Assembly (NCBI RefSeq): GCF_018024495.1
Contig: NZ_CP071696.1
Coordinates: 2,108,001-2,172,000 of the forward strand
Origin: Agromyces archimandritae
GTDB taxonomy: Bacteria > Actinomycetota > Actinomycetes > Actinomycetales > Microbacteriaceae
DNA length: 64,000 nucleotides
Direction: 5' to 3'
The notes under the pieces are model-generated. The model was not told the origin of the DNA. It did not search any database and worked only from the letters and a program-made list of their open reading frames with translations. This document shows, one piece after another, positions 17,149 through 25,492 of the stretch; position 1 is the first letter of the stretch, and the number at the start of each line of letters is the position of its first letter. Both the position numbers and the translations under genes were made by a program.

Positions 17149-18455
17149 CGGCACCGACCCCCGCCGCCCCGGTCGCCCGCGGTCTGCGCCTCGAGGGCGA
17201 ACCCCGCTTCGCCTGGCGCAGCGTCATGCTCGACGTCGCCCGCCGCTTCCGCCCCGTCTCCGAACTGCGACGCTTCATCGACCTCATCGCCGCACACGGA
17301 CTGAACGTCCTGCAACTCCACCTCACCGACGATCAGGGCTGGCGCTTCGAGGTGCGCGCCTTCCCGCGCCTCACCGAGGTCGGCGCCGCCCGCTCCTCCT
17401 CGCAGCTCGGCCACGGACCGCACGCCACCCAGAACGGGGTGCCGCACGCGGGCTTCTACACGCAGGCCGAACTCCGCGACCTCGTCGCCTACGCGCGCGA
17501 GCGCGGCATCCGCCTCGTGCCCGAGATCGACGTGCCCGGGCATGCCCGGGCGGTCCTGGCCGCATATCCCGAGTACGGGGTGGGGGGTGCGGATGCCGTG
17601 GCGCGCCGCAACCCGGAACCCTGGACCGGCTACGGCATCTCCGACGAGGTGCTGAACGCCGAGGATGTGACGCTCGGGTTCGTCTGCGCCGTCTTCGACG
17701 AACTGTGCGAGGTGTTCGAGGACGAGGTCGTCGGCATCGGCGGCGACGAAGCGCAGAAGATCCGGTGGCGGTCCGACCCGCGCACGCAGGAAATCATGCG
17801 CGAACGCGGCATCGCCGACGAGGACGGCCTGCAGGCGTTCTTCCTCGCCCGGGTCGCCGCCCACCTCGCATCCCGCGGCCGACGCGTGCTCGGCTTCGAC
17901 GAGATGCTCGAGGGCGGCGGCATCCCCGCCGACGCGATCGTCGCCTCGTGGCGGGGCCCCGTCGGTGCCGAGCTCGCGGCATCCCGAGGCCACGAGGTCG
18001 TGCTGTGCCCCGACCTGTTCTGCTACTTCGACTACCGGCAGTCCGACGACCCGCACGAACCGATCCCGATCGGCACGGTGCTCTCCCTCGACGACGTCGC
18101 CGCGTTCGATCCGCTCGCCGGAGCCTCGCCCGAGCTCGCCCGGCACGCCGCCGGCGTGCAGGCGAACGTCTGGTGCGAGCACCTCGACACCCGTGAGCGC
18201 CTCGACTACGCGGTGTTCCCGCGGCTCGGCGCCTTCGCCGAGGTCGCCTGGAACGGGCGACCCGCAGAGGGCTTCGCCGACCGCCTGCCCGACTACCTCG
18301 CCTGGCTCGGCGAGCAGGGCGTCGACTACCGGCCGCCCGCCGGCCCCCGCCCCGACCAGCAGCGCCCCGGGGTGCCGGGCATGCCGAAGAGCCGCGCCGC
18401 CCGCCTCACCGAGCTCGACGCCCTCACGGCGAACCTCCGCGCGCGCGGCGCGTAG
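17145..18455 (+). CDS. Beta-N-acetylhexosaminidase (GH20)
   Basis: 436 residues. Hydrolyses terminal beta-linked GlcNAc/GalNAc. The start of the GH20 barrel is RSVMLDVARRF, followed by LQLHLTDDQGWR and VPEIDVPGHARAVL. The catalytic Asp201-Glu202 pair lies in VGIGGDEAQK. WCEHLDTRERLDYAVFPRLGAFAEVAW closes the barrel. No signal peptide is visible, and the N-terminal beta domain common in larger GH20 enzymes is absent, so a cytoplasmic role on imported chito- or muropeptide sugars is likely (inference). Confidence 0.92.
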   Translation: MTAPTPAAPVARGLRLEGEPRFAWRSVMLDVARRFRPVSELRRFIDLIAAHGLNVLQLHLTDDQGWRFEVRAFPRLTEVGAARSSSQLGHGPHATQNGVPHAGFYTQAELRDLVAYARERGIRLVPEIDVPGHARAVLAAYPEYGVGGADAVARRNPEPWTGYGISDEVLNAEDVTLGFVCAVFDELCEVFEDEVVGIGGDEAQKIRWRSDPRTQEIMRERGIADEDGLQAFFLARVAAHLASRGRRVLGFDEMLEGGGIPADAIVASWRGPVGAELAASRGHEVVLCPDLFCYFDYRQSDDPHEPIPIGTVLSLDDVAAFDPLAGASPELARHAAGVQANVWCEHLDTRERLDYAVFPRLGAFAEVAWNGRPAEGFADRLPDYLAWLGEQGVDYRPPAGPRPDQQRPGVPGMPKSRAARLTELDALTANLRARGA

Positions 18456-18538
18456 GCGGGCGCCGCACTCCACCCCGCGCCCGGCGCGTAGGCGCGCGCG
18501 GGCGCCGCGCGCCCCCGGACGCGGGATAAGTTTGGCGC

Positions 18539-18934
18539 ATGACCGCGCTCGAGATCGCCTCCCTCGTCGTCGAAGTGATCTCGTGGATCGCCCTCGGCAC
18601 GGGGCTCGTCATCCTCGCCTGCGCGGGCGTCTTCCGGCTCGTCGACGGCAGCTGGGAGCCGGTGGATCTCGTCGTCGTCGACGGCGATGGCGGCGCGAGT
18701 GCGCGTTGGTTCGCCGAGGACGAGTTCTGGGATCGCTCCCTCAAGCCGGCCGAACGCGAACGCGTCGACGATGCCGAGGAGCACCGGGCGTTCTTCCGGC
18801 GGGGGGATGCCGGGCGGATGCGCTTCGAGCGCGTGCACCCGGGCCTGAAGGTCACCGGCATGCTGGGGTTCGTGCTCACCGGGGTCGGCGTGCTCGCCCT
18901 CATCGCCTCGTTCGTGCTGCTGTTCCTGCACTGA
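18539..18934 (+). CDS. Small membrane protein, two TM segments, unknown function
   Basis: 131 residues with a helix at ~5-35 (IASLVVEVISWIALGTGLVILACAG) and one at ~105-130. Between them is a charged, Asp/Glu/Arg-rich loop of ~70 residues. No family recognised. A GATAAG element lies about 10 bp upstream of the ATG. It lies downstream of the hexosaminidase gene on the same strand, with 83 bp between. Confidence 0.7.
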   Translation: MTALEIASLVVEVISWIALGTGLVILACAGVFRLVDGSWEPVDLVVVDGDGGASARWFAEDEFWDRSLKPAERERVDDAEEHRAFFRRGDAGRMRFERVHPGLKVTGMLGFVLTGVGVLALIASFVLLFLH

Positions 18935-19040
18935 CGGCCGGCCCCGGTGCGCCGGGGCATCCACGGCGTCGCAGCATCCACCGCGCCGCAGCATCGGCCG
19001 CGCCGGGGCATCCACGCACCTCGAAGCCGCGACCGCCGCG

Positions 19041-19709
19041 TCAGCCGAGCGCCGCGAACCGCTCGATATCGCCCTCGGTGCCCGAGACGATGATGAGGTC
19101 GTGATTCGAGACCACCGTCTGCTCGGTCGCATAGGTGAACTCGCGGCCCGGGCTCTTCACGCCCACGACCGTCACGTTGTACTTCGAGCGGACCCCGGAT
19201 TCGGCGAGGTTCTTGCCGCGGATCGGCTTCGGCGGGTACATCTTCACGAGCGCGAAGTCGTCGTCGAATTCGATGAAGTCGAGCATGCGGCCGCTGACGA
19301 GGTGCGCGGTGCGTTCGCCGGCCTCGCGCTCGGGGTAGATGACGTGGTTCGCGCCGATACGGGTGAGGATCTTGCCGTGCGAGGCCGAGATCGCCTTCGC
19401 CCAGATCTGCGGGATCTTCAGGTCCACGAGGTTCGCGGTGATGAGCACGCTCGCCTCGATCGACGAGCCGACCGCGCACACGGCGATCGAGAAGTCCTGC
19501 GCGCCGATCTGCTTCAGCGATTCGATGGATCGCGCGTCGGCGACGACGGCGTGCGTGACCCGCTCCGCCCACTTCTGCACGAGCGGCTCGTCGGCGTCGA
19601 CGGCGAGCACCTCGCGGCCGAGCCGGTCGAGCTGGCCGGCGGTCGCCGCGCCGAAGCGGCCGAGTCCGATGACGAGCACGGGCGTGTCGTGCTTGATCCG
19701 CTCAACCAA
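19041..19709 (-). CDS. ktrA: KtrA/TrkA-type potassium-channel regulatory subunit
   Basis: 222-residue cytoplasmic ring-forming RCK protein that gates the KtrB channel in response to nucleotides. The RCK_N Rossmann motif VIGLGRFG is at residues 13-20, followed by VDADEPLVQKW. The C-terminal RCK_C domain starts near residue 140 (ALVKMYPPKPIRGKNL). The TTG at 19709 is chosen because it overlaps the ktrB stop, gives the normal N-terminus, and has a purine-rich AGAGAGG upstream; longer frames only read into ktrB. Confidence 0.93.
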   Translation of the reverse strand: MVERIKHDTPVLVIGLGRFGAATAGQLDRLGREVLAVDADEPLVQKWAERVTHAVVADARSIESLKQIGAQDFSIAVCAVGSSIEASVLITANLVDLKIPQIWAKAISASHGKILTRIGANHVIYPEREAGERTAHLVSGRMLDFIEFDDDFALVKMYPPKPIRGKNLAESGVRSKYNVTVVGVKSPGREFTYATEQTVVSNHDLIIVSGTEGDIERFAALG

Positions 19710-21135
19710 CGATGGGCCTCTCTTCCGGGCGTTTGAAGAGCTGCCGGCGCTGGCTGGCCGCCAGAGCCGCAGCAAGGGTCACTGTACCAACGCGCCCCAT
19801 GAACATCGTGGCGGCCATGACGTACACGCCCGACGGCGGCAGGTCGGCCGTGACCCCCGTCGACAGGCCGCATGTCGCGAACGCCGAGATCACGTCGAAG
19901 AGCACGAACTCGAACGGCAGCTTCGTGATCTGCAGGATCGCGATCGACGCGATCGCCACGATCGTCGCCCCCCACAGCACGACCGAGACGGCCAGGCGCA
20001 GGATGTCGCGCGGGATCCGCCGGCCGAACGCCTCCATCGAGGGCGCGCCGCGCGCCTCGGCGAAGGCGGCGAGGAAGAGCACCGCGAAGGTGGTCACCTT
20101 GATGCCGCCCGCAGTGGATGCCGAGCCGCCGCCGATGAACATGAGCATGCTCGAGACCAGCATGCTCGATCCGTTCAGATCGTCCATGGCGATCGTCGCG
20201 AAGCCGCCGGAGCGCGTCATCATCGACATGAAGAAGGACTGGAAGATCGTGTCGCCGGCATCCAGCGACCCGTACGTCCTCGGGTTCGCGTACTCGAGGA
20301 GGATGAACGCGCCGGCCCCGAGCACGAGCAGGATCGCCGTCGTGGTGAGCGTGAGCTTCACGTGCACCGACCAGCGGTGCGGGTTCCGCCAGCCGCGTGC
20401 GAGCGCGTAGATCACCGGGAAGCCGAGGCTGCCGAGGAAGACCCCGAGCATGAGCAGCGACTGGAACCAGTAGTCGTGCTCGAAGGCCGTGACGCCCGTC
20501 GCGTTCGGGCTGAAGCCCGTGTTGGTGAACGCCATCGCGGAGTAGTAGAAGCTCTCCCAGATCGACGTCCACCAGCCCGCGCCGGTGGCCAGCAGGCTCG
20601 GGATCATGCCGAGCGCGATGACGCCCTCGATGGTCAGGGCGCTGATCGCGACCGTCGTGAGCAGCCCGCCGACCTCGCCGAGCCTGACGGCCTGGCGTTC
20701 GGCGACGGGGCCGACGTGGATGCGCGAGGGGTTCGTGTCGCTTGCGGCGATGAGGCGTGCGCGCAGGCCGAGCCGGCGCGAGACGACGAAGCCGAGGAGG
20801 GAGGCGAGGGTCAGCACGCCGATGCCGCCGATGTTCACGCCGATGTAGACGAGCGCGTTGCCGAACGGCGACCAGTGGGTGGCCATGTCGACGGTCGACA
20901 GGCCGGTGACGCAGATGACCGACACGGCGGTGAAGAGGGCGTCGTGCAGGGTCGTCATGCGACCGGTGGCGCTGGCGATCGGCAGCGAGAACAGCAGCGT
21001 GAACACGAGGATGAGACCGGCGAAGACGACGATCGCGAAGCGCGACGGAGAGCTCTTCGCGAAGGCGTCGAGTTCATCGCGGATGCGCGCGGGCACGGAC
21101 CTGCGATCCTGCCTGCGCGCCGCTGCTGCGTGCAT
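19702..21135 (-). CDS. ktrB: KtrB/TrkH-type potassium transporter
   Basis: 477-residue membrane protein with four M1-P-M2 repeats. Each selectivity-filter region is visible: ICVTGLSTVD (~75), AFTNTGFSP (~210), MTRSGGFAT (~310) and FATCGLSTGV (~420). The conserved filter glycine is present in all four. GGGSASTAGGIK in the third M2 is the gating-loop region of KtrB. It is co-transcribed with ktrA, overlapping by 8 bp. It likely uses Na+-stimulated K+ uptake as in family members. Confidence 0.94.
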   Translation of the reverse strand: MHAAAARRQDRRSVPARIRDELDAFAKSSPSRFAIVVFAGLILVFTLLFSLPIASATGRMTTLHDALFTAVSVICVTGLSTVDMATHWSPFGNALVYIGVNIGGIGVLTLASLLGFVVSRRLGLRARLIAASDTNPSRIHVGPVAERQAVRLGEVGGLLTTVAISALTIEGVIALGMIPSLLATGAGWWTSIWESFYYSAMAFTNTGFSPNATGVTAFEHDYWFQSLLMLGVFLGSLGFPVIYALARGWRNPHRWSVHVKLTLTTTAILLVLGAGAFILLEYANPRTYGSLDAGDTIFQSFFMSMMTRSGGFATIAMDDLNGSSMLVSSMLMFIGGGSASTAGGIKVTTFAVLFLAAFAEARGAPSMEAFGRRIPRDILRLAVSVVLWGATIVAIASIAILQITKLPFEFVLFDVISAFATCGLSTGVTADLPPSGVYVMAATMFMGRVGTVTLAAALAASQRRQLFKRPEERPIVG

Positions 21136-21206
21136 GGATTCCCCTTCGCTCCTGCTGCGTCGCGCATGTCATGGTACTCCGCTGCACGAGTGGCTAGCCT
21201 TGACGC

Positions 21207-21671
21207 ATGGCGGACATCTTCGACGTGGTAGCCGACTCGACCCGACGCGATATCCTCGCCGTGCTGCTCGATCGCGAGAACGCCGACGCCGGCCGCGGCG
21301 AGGAGGCGGGCGAGATCAGCGTGGGTGAGATCGTCGCCGAGCTCGGGCTCAGCCAGCCGACCGTGTCGAAGCATCTGAAGGTGCTGCGGGAGGCCGGCCT
21401 CGTCGGCGTCCGTGAGGAAGGGCAGCACCGGTTCTACCATCTCGTCCGCGAGCCGCTCGACGCCCTCGAGGACTGGCTGATCCCGTTCACCTCGCAGACG
21501 GCCGCGGTGGATGCCGCGCGCCTGGCCGACGCCGAGCGCGCCGAGGCCGCCCTGAACGAAGAGCAGCGCGCCCTGGCATCCGCCATCGGCAAGGCCTTCG
21601 CCGAAACCGCCCACCAGGTCACGACCGTCGTCACGCCGAAAAAGCGGCGCGGCAGCGCCGCTGAAGGGTAG
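21207..21671 (+). CDS. ArsR-family winged-helix transcriptional regulator
   Basis: 154 residues. The HTH spans ~5-80: VADSTRRDILAVLL, the recognition helix SQPTVSKHLKVLREAGLV, and the wing REEGQHRFYHL. No metal-binding Cys cluster is seen, so it is not an obvious metal sensor. The Ala/Glu-rich C-terminal extension (~90-145) is coiled-coil-like. The end (RGSAAEG and TAG) is encoded by the first unit of a 35-bp tandem hairpin repeat. It lies divergent from ktrB with 71 bp between, so ktrAB regulation is possible but unproven. Confidence 0.85.
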   Translation: MADIFDVVADSTRRDILAVLLDRENADAGRGEEAGEISVGEIVAELGLSQPTVSKHLKVLREAGLVGVREEGQHRFYHLVREPLDALEDWLIPFTSQTAAVDAARLADAERAEAALNEEQRALASAIGKAFAETAHQVTTVVTPKKRRGSAAEG

Positions 21672-21747
21672 GCGCCGAGCGGCGCGGCAGCGCCGCTGAA
21701 GGGTAGGCGCCGAGCGGCGCGGCGGCGCCGCTGAAGAGTAGGCGTTC
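21643..21747. repeat. Three tandem 35-bp hairpin repeats at ArsR gene 3' end
   Basis: Units at 21643, 21678 and 21713. Each begins with the palindrome AGCGGCGC-GGCA-GCGCCGCT (8-bp perfect stem) followed by GAAGGGTAGGCGCC. The third unit has diverged slightly (GGCGGC, GAAGAG). Unit 1 encodes the C-terminus and stop of the ArsR gene. The third unit ends at the stop of the convergent GNAT gene, so the repeat fills the convergent gap like a bidirectional terminator. Confidence 0.85.
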
Positions 21748-22270
21748 AGCCTCCGGGCCGTCGCAGCGGCTTGATCATCTCGAGTTCCAGCCCGCCCGGC
21801 GGGAGTTCGTACGGCCGGCGCCGCCCGGTGAGGGTGAAGCCGTGCCGTTCGTAGAAGCGGATCGCCCGCGGGTTCTGCTCGTGCACTTCGAGGGTGAGCG
21901 CATCGCCCCAGCCGGCCGCCCAGCCCTCGATGCCCTCCAGCAGGGCAGCGGCGACGCCGGCGCGTTCGCCGCGGAAGTCGGGGGAGACGTAGACGCCGAT
22001 GAGCATCGGGCCGGGATGCTCGGAGGGCAGATAGCCGCCCATGGTGCCGACCCAGCGGTCGCCGGACTCGGCGATGAGGTGCGCCTGCCGTGGGTCCTCG
22101 CCGCGGGCGGCGCGCTGCCGCCAGTAGCGTTCTTCGCGACGGCGGGCGTGCTCGAGGGTGTCGCCGAACGCGATCGGCGTGTCGGCGAGCATCTCGAGGC
22201 GGAGCTCGCGCACCGCCTCCCAGTCCGCTTCGGCGACGCTGCGGATGCGGAACGGCCGCGGCGCCCTCAC
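21746..22270 (-). CDS. GNAT-family N-acetyltransferase
   Basis: 174 residues. Acetyl-CoA-dependent transferase of unknown substrate. Motif A is YVSPDFRGERAGVAAALLEGIEGWA (Q/RxxGxG/A type) near residues 100-125, and the C-terminal motif is LEVHEQNPRAIRFYERHGF. The GTG start overlaps the stop of the upstream DUF1772-like gene (GTGA), which fixes the start and implies an operon. Confidence 0.88.
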   Translation of the reverse strand: MRAPRPFRIRSVAEADWEAVRELRLEMLADTPIAFGDTLEHARRREERYWRQRAARGEDPRQAHLIAESGDRWVGTMGGYLPSEHPGPMLIGVYVSPDFRGERAGVAAALLEGIEGWAAGWGDALTLEVHEQNPRAIRFYERHGFTLTGRRRPYELPPGGLELEMIKPLRRPGG

Positions 22271-22725
22271 GCGACGACCAGCGCGATCGCGTACCCGGCG
22301 GCCGCGGCCGCGCCGCCGAGCGTGCGCACGTGGTTCCAGCGCATCCACCGCGGCAGGTAGGCCCGCCAGGCGATCTCGTCGCGGTCGAGGGCGTTGTTCA
22401 GCGGCACGTTGGCGGCCCCGGTGGTGAGCACCGGCCCGAGGAGGTAGGCGATGCCGGCGGCGATGATCCACGGCGAGCCGGCGCCGGGCGCGATGAGCGC
22501 GAGCACGCCCGCGACGATCGCGACGAGCATCGTGCCGAAGAGCAGGAGCATGAGCGGCGGGCGCACCGCGGTCGCGTTGATGCCCTGCATGACGGGCGTG
22601 GCGGCGCCGTCTCCGGCGCGGTCCAGGCCCGCCATCACGAATGACGAGAACGCGAAGAACACGCCGCCGGCCAGCCCTGAGCCGATGGCGGCGACGACGG
22701 TGAGCACGGTCGTTGCGGCATCCAT
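22267..22725 (-). CDS. DUF1772 / anthrone oxygenase-like membrane protein
   Basis: 152 residues with four predicted membrane helices (about 5-30, 58-80, 85-105, 130-150). The pattern GGVFFAFSSFVMAGL near residue 20, followed by INATAVRPP and VPLNNALD, is characteristic of the DUF1772 family. The enzymatic role is unknown; anthrone-oxygenase annotation stems from fungal homologues. It overlaps the GNAT gene by 4 bp. Confidence 0.8.
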   Translation of the reverse strand: MDAATTVLTVVAAIGSGLAGGVFFAFSSFVMAGLDRAGDGAATPVMQGINATAVRPPLMLLLFGTMLVAIVAGVLALIAPGAGSPWIIAAGIAYLLGPVLTTGAANVPLNNALDRDEIAWRAYLPRWMRWNHVRTLGGAAAAAGYAIALVVA

Positions 22726-22887
22726 GGTCCGAGCCTATGGGCCCGCCCCGCCGCGCGCACCCGTCGCCCGCACGGGCCGCAAGGCCCGGGGAAGGGGCGC
22801 TCAGGCTGATCGGATAGACTACCCCTCGGCATTTCCGCCTTCCGGTCGCGGCACGCGCGATCGACTTGATCTTTCTGTGAGGTTTTG

Positions 22888-22986
22888 ATGGGTTCCGTCA
22901 TCAAGAAGCGTCGCAAGCGCATGGCGAAGAAGAAGCACCGCAAGCTGCTTCGCAAGACGCGCCACCAGCGTCGCAACAAGAAGTAG
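22888..22986 (+). CDS. Mini ribosomal protein bS22 (AURKAIP1/COX24 domain)
   Basis: A 32-residue, extremely basic peptide: begins MGSVIKKRRKRMAKKKHRK and ends RRNKK. This matches the small bS22 protein seen in actinobacterial ribosomes near the decoding site, related to the mitochondrial COX24/AURKAIP1 domain. GTGAGG upstream is the RBS. A TAGACT hexamer near 22815 may be the -10. A stem-loop lies 20 nt after the stop. It is monocistronic. Confidence 0.88.
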   Translation: MGSVIKKRRKRMAKKKHRKLLRKTRHQRRNKK

Positions 22987-23005
22987 TCTCCGGACTGCAG
23001 CATCG

Positions 23006-23032
23006 AGCGCCGGGCCGCTGGTTCGGCGCTTT
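23006..23032 (+). terminator. Stem-loop after bS22 gene
   Basis: AGCGCCG (23006-23012) pairs perfectly with CGGCGCT (23024-23030) around an 11-nt loop, followed by TTTCG. The T-tract is short, as usual for actinobacterial intrinsic terminators. Confidence 0.6.
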
Positions 23033-23077
23033 CGCTGTGCCCGAAACCGGCCGGGCCCGGATGCCGGCCGGCTCGCG

Positions 23078-23362
23078 CTACCAGGTGGGGCGGCCCGTGA
23101 GCGCCTTGCGCAACCGTTCGGGGTCGACCCGCCAATAGGCGTGCATCCGCCCGTCGACGAGCACGACCGGGATCTCCTCGGCGTACTTCGCGGCGAGGCC
23201 GGCGTCGTCCTCGATCGACCGCTCCTCGACGGTGATCGACGGTGCCCGCCGGCCCGCCCGTACTTCCTCGACGACCTCGCCGACGACGGCGCGCGCGTCA
23301 TCGCACAGATGGCAGCCGGGCTTGCCGATGAGCGTCACCCGGACCTCGCGCGTGCGCGCCAC
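23078..23362 (-). CDS. Glutaredoxin-like thiol protein
   Basis: 94 residues with a thioredoxin-fold active site Cys17-His-Leu-Cys20 (KPGCHLCDDA) and the cis-Pro region EEIPVVLVDG. It belongs to the small glutaredoxin-like/DUF836-type group. It lies 10 bp downstream of aspS on the same strand, so it is probably co-transcribed. Partner proteins are unknown. Confidence 0.87.
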   Translation of the reverse strand: MARTREVRVTLIGKPGCHLCDDARAVVGEVVEEVRAGRRAPSITVEERSIEDDAGLAAKYAEEIPVVLVDGRMHAYWRVDPERLRKALTGRPTW

Positions 23363-23372
23363 CGTTCCCGCC

Positions 23373-24716
23373 TTACGGCGCGAGGCGCGTGGGCCCGCGG
23401 AACAGGAAGATGACCTCGCGGATCGACGCCTCGTGCAGCATGAGCATGAGCACCCGGGCCAGGCCCATCCCGAATCCGCCGTGCGGCGGCATCCCGTAGC
23501 GGAAGAAGTCGAGGTACGAGCCGAGCTCGGCCGTGTCGAGGCCCTTCTCGCGGGCCTGCGCCTCGAGCACCTCGATGCGGTGCTCGCGCTGGGCGCCGGT
23601 CGAGATCTCCGCCCCGTTGAAGACGAGGTCGTACGACTTCGTGATCGTCGGGTCCTCGTCGTGGACCATGTGGTAGAAGGGGCGGATGCCGGTGTCGTAG
23701 TCGGTGACGAAGACGAACTCGTGGCCGAGCTGCTCCTTGACGTAGGCGGAGATGCGGCGCTCGCCCTCGGGGTCGAGGTCGCCGTCGGTGCGGGGGATCG
23801 TGTAGCCGCCCTCTTCGACGATGCGTCGGGCCTCGGCGAGCGGGATGCGCGGGAACGGCAGGCTCGGCACGGTGACCTCGACGTCGAAGAGCTCGCGGAT
23901 CTCGTCGCCGTGCTTGTCGGCGACGGCGCGGAAGCCGGCCGCGAGAAGCTCCTCGTGCATGCGCATGACGTCGTCGTGCGAGTCGACCCAGCTCATCTCG
24001 GCATCCACCGAGACGAACTCGGTCGCGTGCCGGGACGTGAAGGAGGGGTCGGCGCGGAAGGCGGGGCCGACCTCGAAGACCTTGCCGAAGCCGGCGGCCT
24101 GCGCCATCTGCTTGAAGTGCTGCGGGCTCTGGGCGAGGTAGGCCTTGGTGTCGAAGTACTCGACCTCGAAGAGCTCGGCGCGCGATTCGGAGGGCGAGGC
24201 CATGAGCTTCGGGGTGTGGATCTCGATGAAGCCGTGCTCGATCCAGTACTCGCGGAAGGCGGCGAGCAGCGTCGTCTGCACCCGGAAGATGAGGTTCTGC
24301 TTGGGGTTGCGCAGGTCGAGGAAGCGGTAGTCGAGGCGCTTGTCGAGGCTCGAGTCGGCCGCGATCGGCGGTTCGAGGGCTTCGGAGACGACCTCGAGGG
24401 AGGCGATCTTGACCTCGAGCCCGCCGAGCTTGACGCGTTCGTCGTGCTTCAGCTCGCCGGTGACCTTGACGAAGGTGCCGTGGCCGAGGGCGGAGATCTG
24501 CTCGGTGACGGCGAAGCGGTCGGCCGAGGCGGCGTCGGCGGTCTCGGGGTCGACCTCGCGCACGGCGGGGTTCACGAGCTGCACGGCGCCGGATTCGTCG
24601 CGGAGGATGACGAACTGCACCTTCTTCTGATCGCGCACCGTTTCCACCCATCCGGCGACGGTGACGGGGCCGTCCGGCAGGGCGGCGAGATCGGAGACGA
24701 GGGTGCGCGTGTTCAC
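23373..24716 (-). CDS. aspS: Aspartyl-tRNA synthetase, archaeal-type (likely non-discriminating)
   Basis: Charges tRNA-Asp, and probably tRNA-Asn, with aspartate. The length is 447 residues, as in the archaeal/eukaryotic-type enzyme; the bacterial-type AspRS is ~590 with a GAD insert, which is absent here. OB-fold anticodon-binding domain ~1-110 (VAGWVETVRDQKKVQFVIL). Class II motif 2 is FRADPSFTSRHATEF and motif 3 GGFGMGLARVLM. The GTG at 24716 is chosen over an upstream frame because it begins the conserved OB fold and has AGGATGG upstream. GatCAB would be needed if it mischarges tRNA-Asn; those genes are not in the window. Confidence 0.94.
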   Translation of the reverse strand: MNTRTLVSDLAALPDGPVTVAGWVETVRDQKKVQFVILRDESGAVQLVNPAVREVDPETADAASADRFAVTEQISALGHGTFVKVTGELKHDERVKLGGLEVKIASLEVVSEALEPPIAADSSLDKRLDYRFLDLRNPKQNLIFRVQTTLLAAFREYWIEHGFIEIHTPKLMASPSESRAELFEVEYFDTKAYLAQSPQHFKQMAQAAGFGKVFEVGPAFRADPSFTSRHATEFVSVDAEMSWVDSHDDVMRMHEELLAAGFRAVADKHGDEIRELFDVEVTVPSLPFPRIPLAEARRIVEEGGYTIPRTDGDLDPEGERRISAYVKEQLGHEFVFVTDYDTGIRPFYHMVHDEDPTITKSYDLVFNGAEISTGAQREHRIEVLEAQAREKGLDTAELGSYLDFFRYGMPPHGGFGMGLARVLMLMLHEASIREVIFLFRGPTRLAP

Positions 24717-24847
24717 GAGGATCCATCCTACCCGGGGGTGCCGACACGGCCGCGTTCGGGTGCGGATGCCGCAGCACGCCGGAATCGGTCGCCCACCGGC
24801 ACCTCCCACGGCGGTTTCCGAGGAACGCGCTGCCTAGACTGGGAGCC

Positions 24848-25492
24848 GTGCCCGCCGCCCAGATCCATCTCGTGCGCCACGGGGAGGTCGAGAACCCCCA
24901 CGGTGTGCTCTACGGGCGCCTCGAGGGCTTCGGCCTCTCCGAACTCGGGCACCGCATGGCCGCCGCGGCCGCAGCCGACCTCGTCGGCCGCGAGCGCCCG
25001 ATCGCGGCCCTCTATTCCTCCCCGCTGCAGCGCACCCGCGAGTCGGCTGCGCCGATCGCCGACGCCTTCGGCCTCGACCCGGTGATCGACGAGCGCCTCG
25101 TCGAACCCGAGAACCGCTTCGAGGGCACCCGTATGGCCGGCCGCGGCGGGGCGCTGCGCGACCCGCGCAACTGGCGCCACCTCGTGAACCCCTGGCGGCC
25201 GAGCTGGGGCGAACCGTTCCGCCTCATCGCCGAGCGCATGCTCCAGGCGATGGCGGATGCCGAACGCGGCGTCGACGCCGGCGACATCGTCATGGTGAGC
25301 CACCAGCTGCCGATCTGGATGGTGCACCGCCGCGTCGCCGGCGAGCCGCTCTCGCACGACCCGCGCCGCCGCCGCTGCGCCCTGTCGAGCATCACGACGT
25401 TCGAGCGCCGCGGCGATCTGCTCGTCGAGGTCGGCTACCGCGACCCCGCGGCATCCATCGGCGACGAGGCCCGAGACCTGGGGGCCGTGTGA
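24848..25492 (+). CDS. Histidine phosphatase family protein
   Basis: 214 residues. The catalytic motif LVRHGEVENP (phospho-accepting His in RHG) is at ~8-17. The second Arg/His set is present in YSSPLQRTRESA and MVSHQLPIWMV. GTG start. It is the first gene of the cytochrome c maturation cluster: its TGA touches the next start (GTG-TGATG arrangement). The same order is common in actinobacterial ccs operons, but its substrate is not known. Confidence 0.87.
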   Translation: MPAAQIHLVRHGEVENPHGVLYGRLEGFGLSELGHRMAAAAAADLVGRERPIAALYSSPLQRTRESAAPIADAFGLDPVIDERLVEPENRFEGTRMAGRGGALRDPRNWRHLVNPWRPSWGEPFRLIAERMLQAMADAERGVDAGDIVMVSHQLPIWMVHRRVAGEPLSHDPRRRRCALSSITTFERRGDLLVEVGYRDPAASIGDEARDLGAV

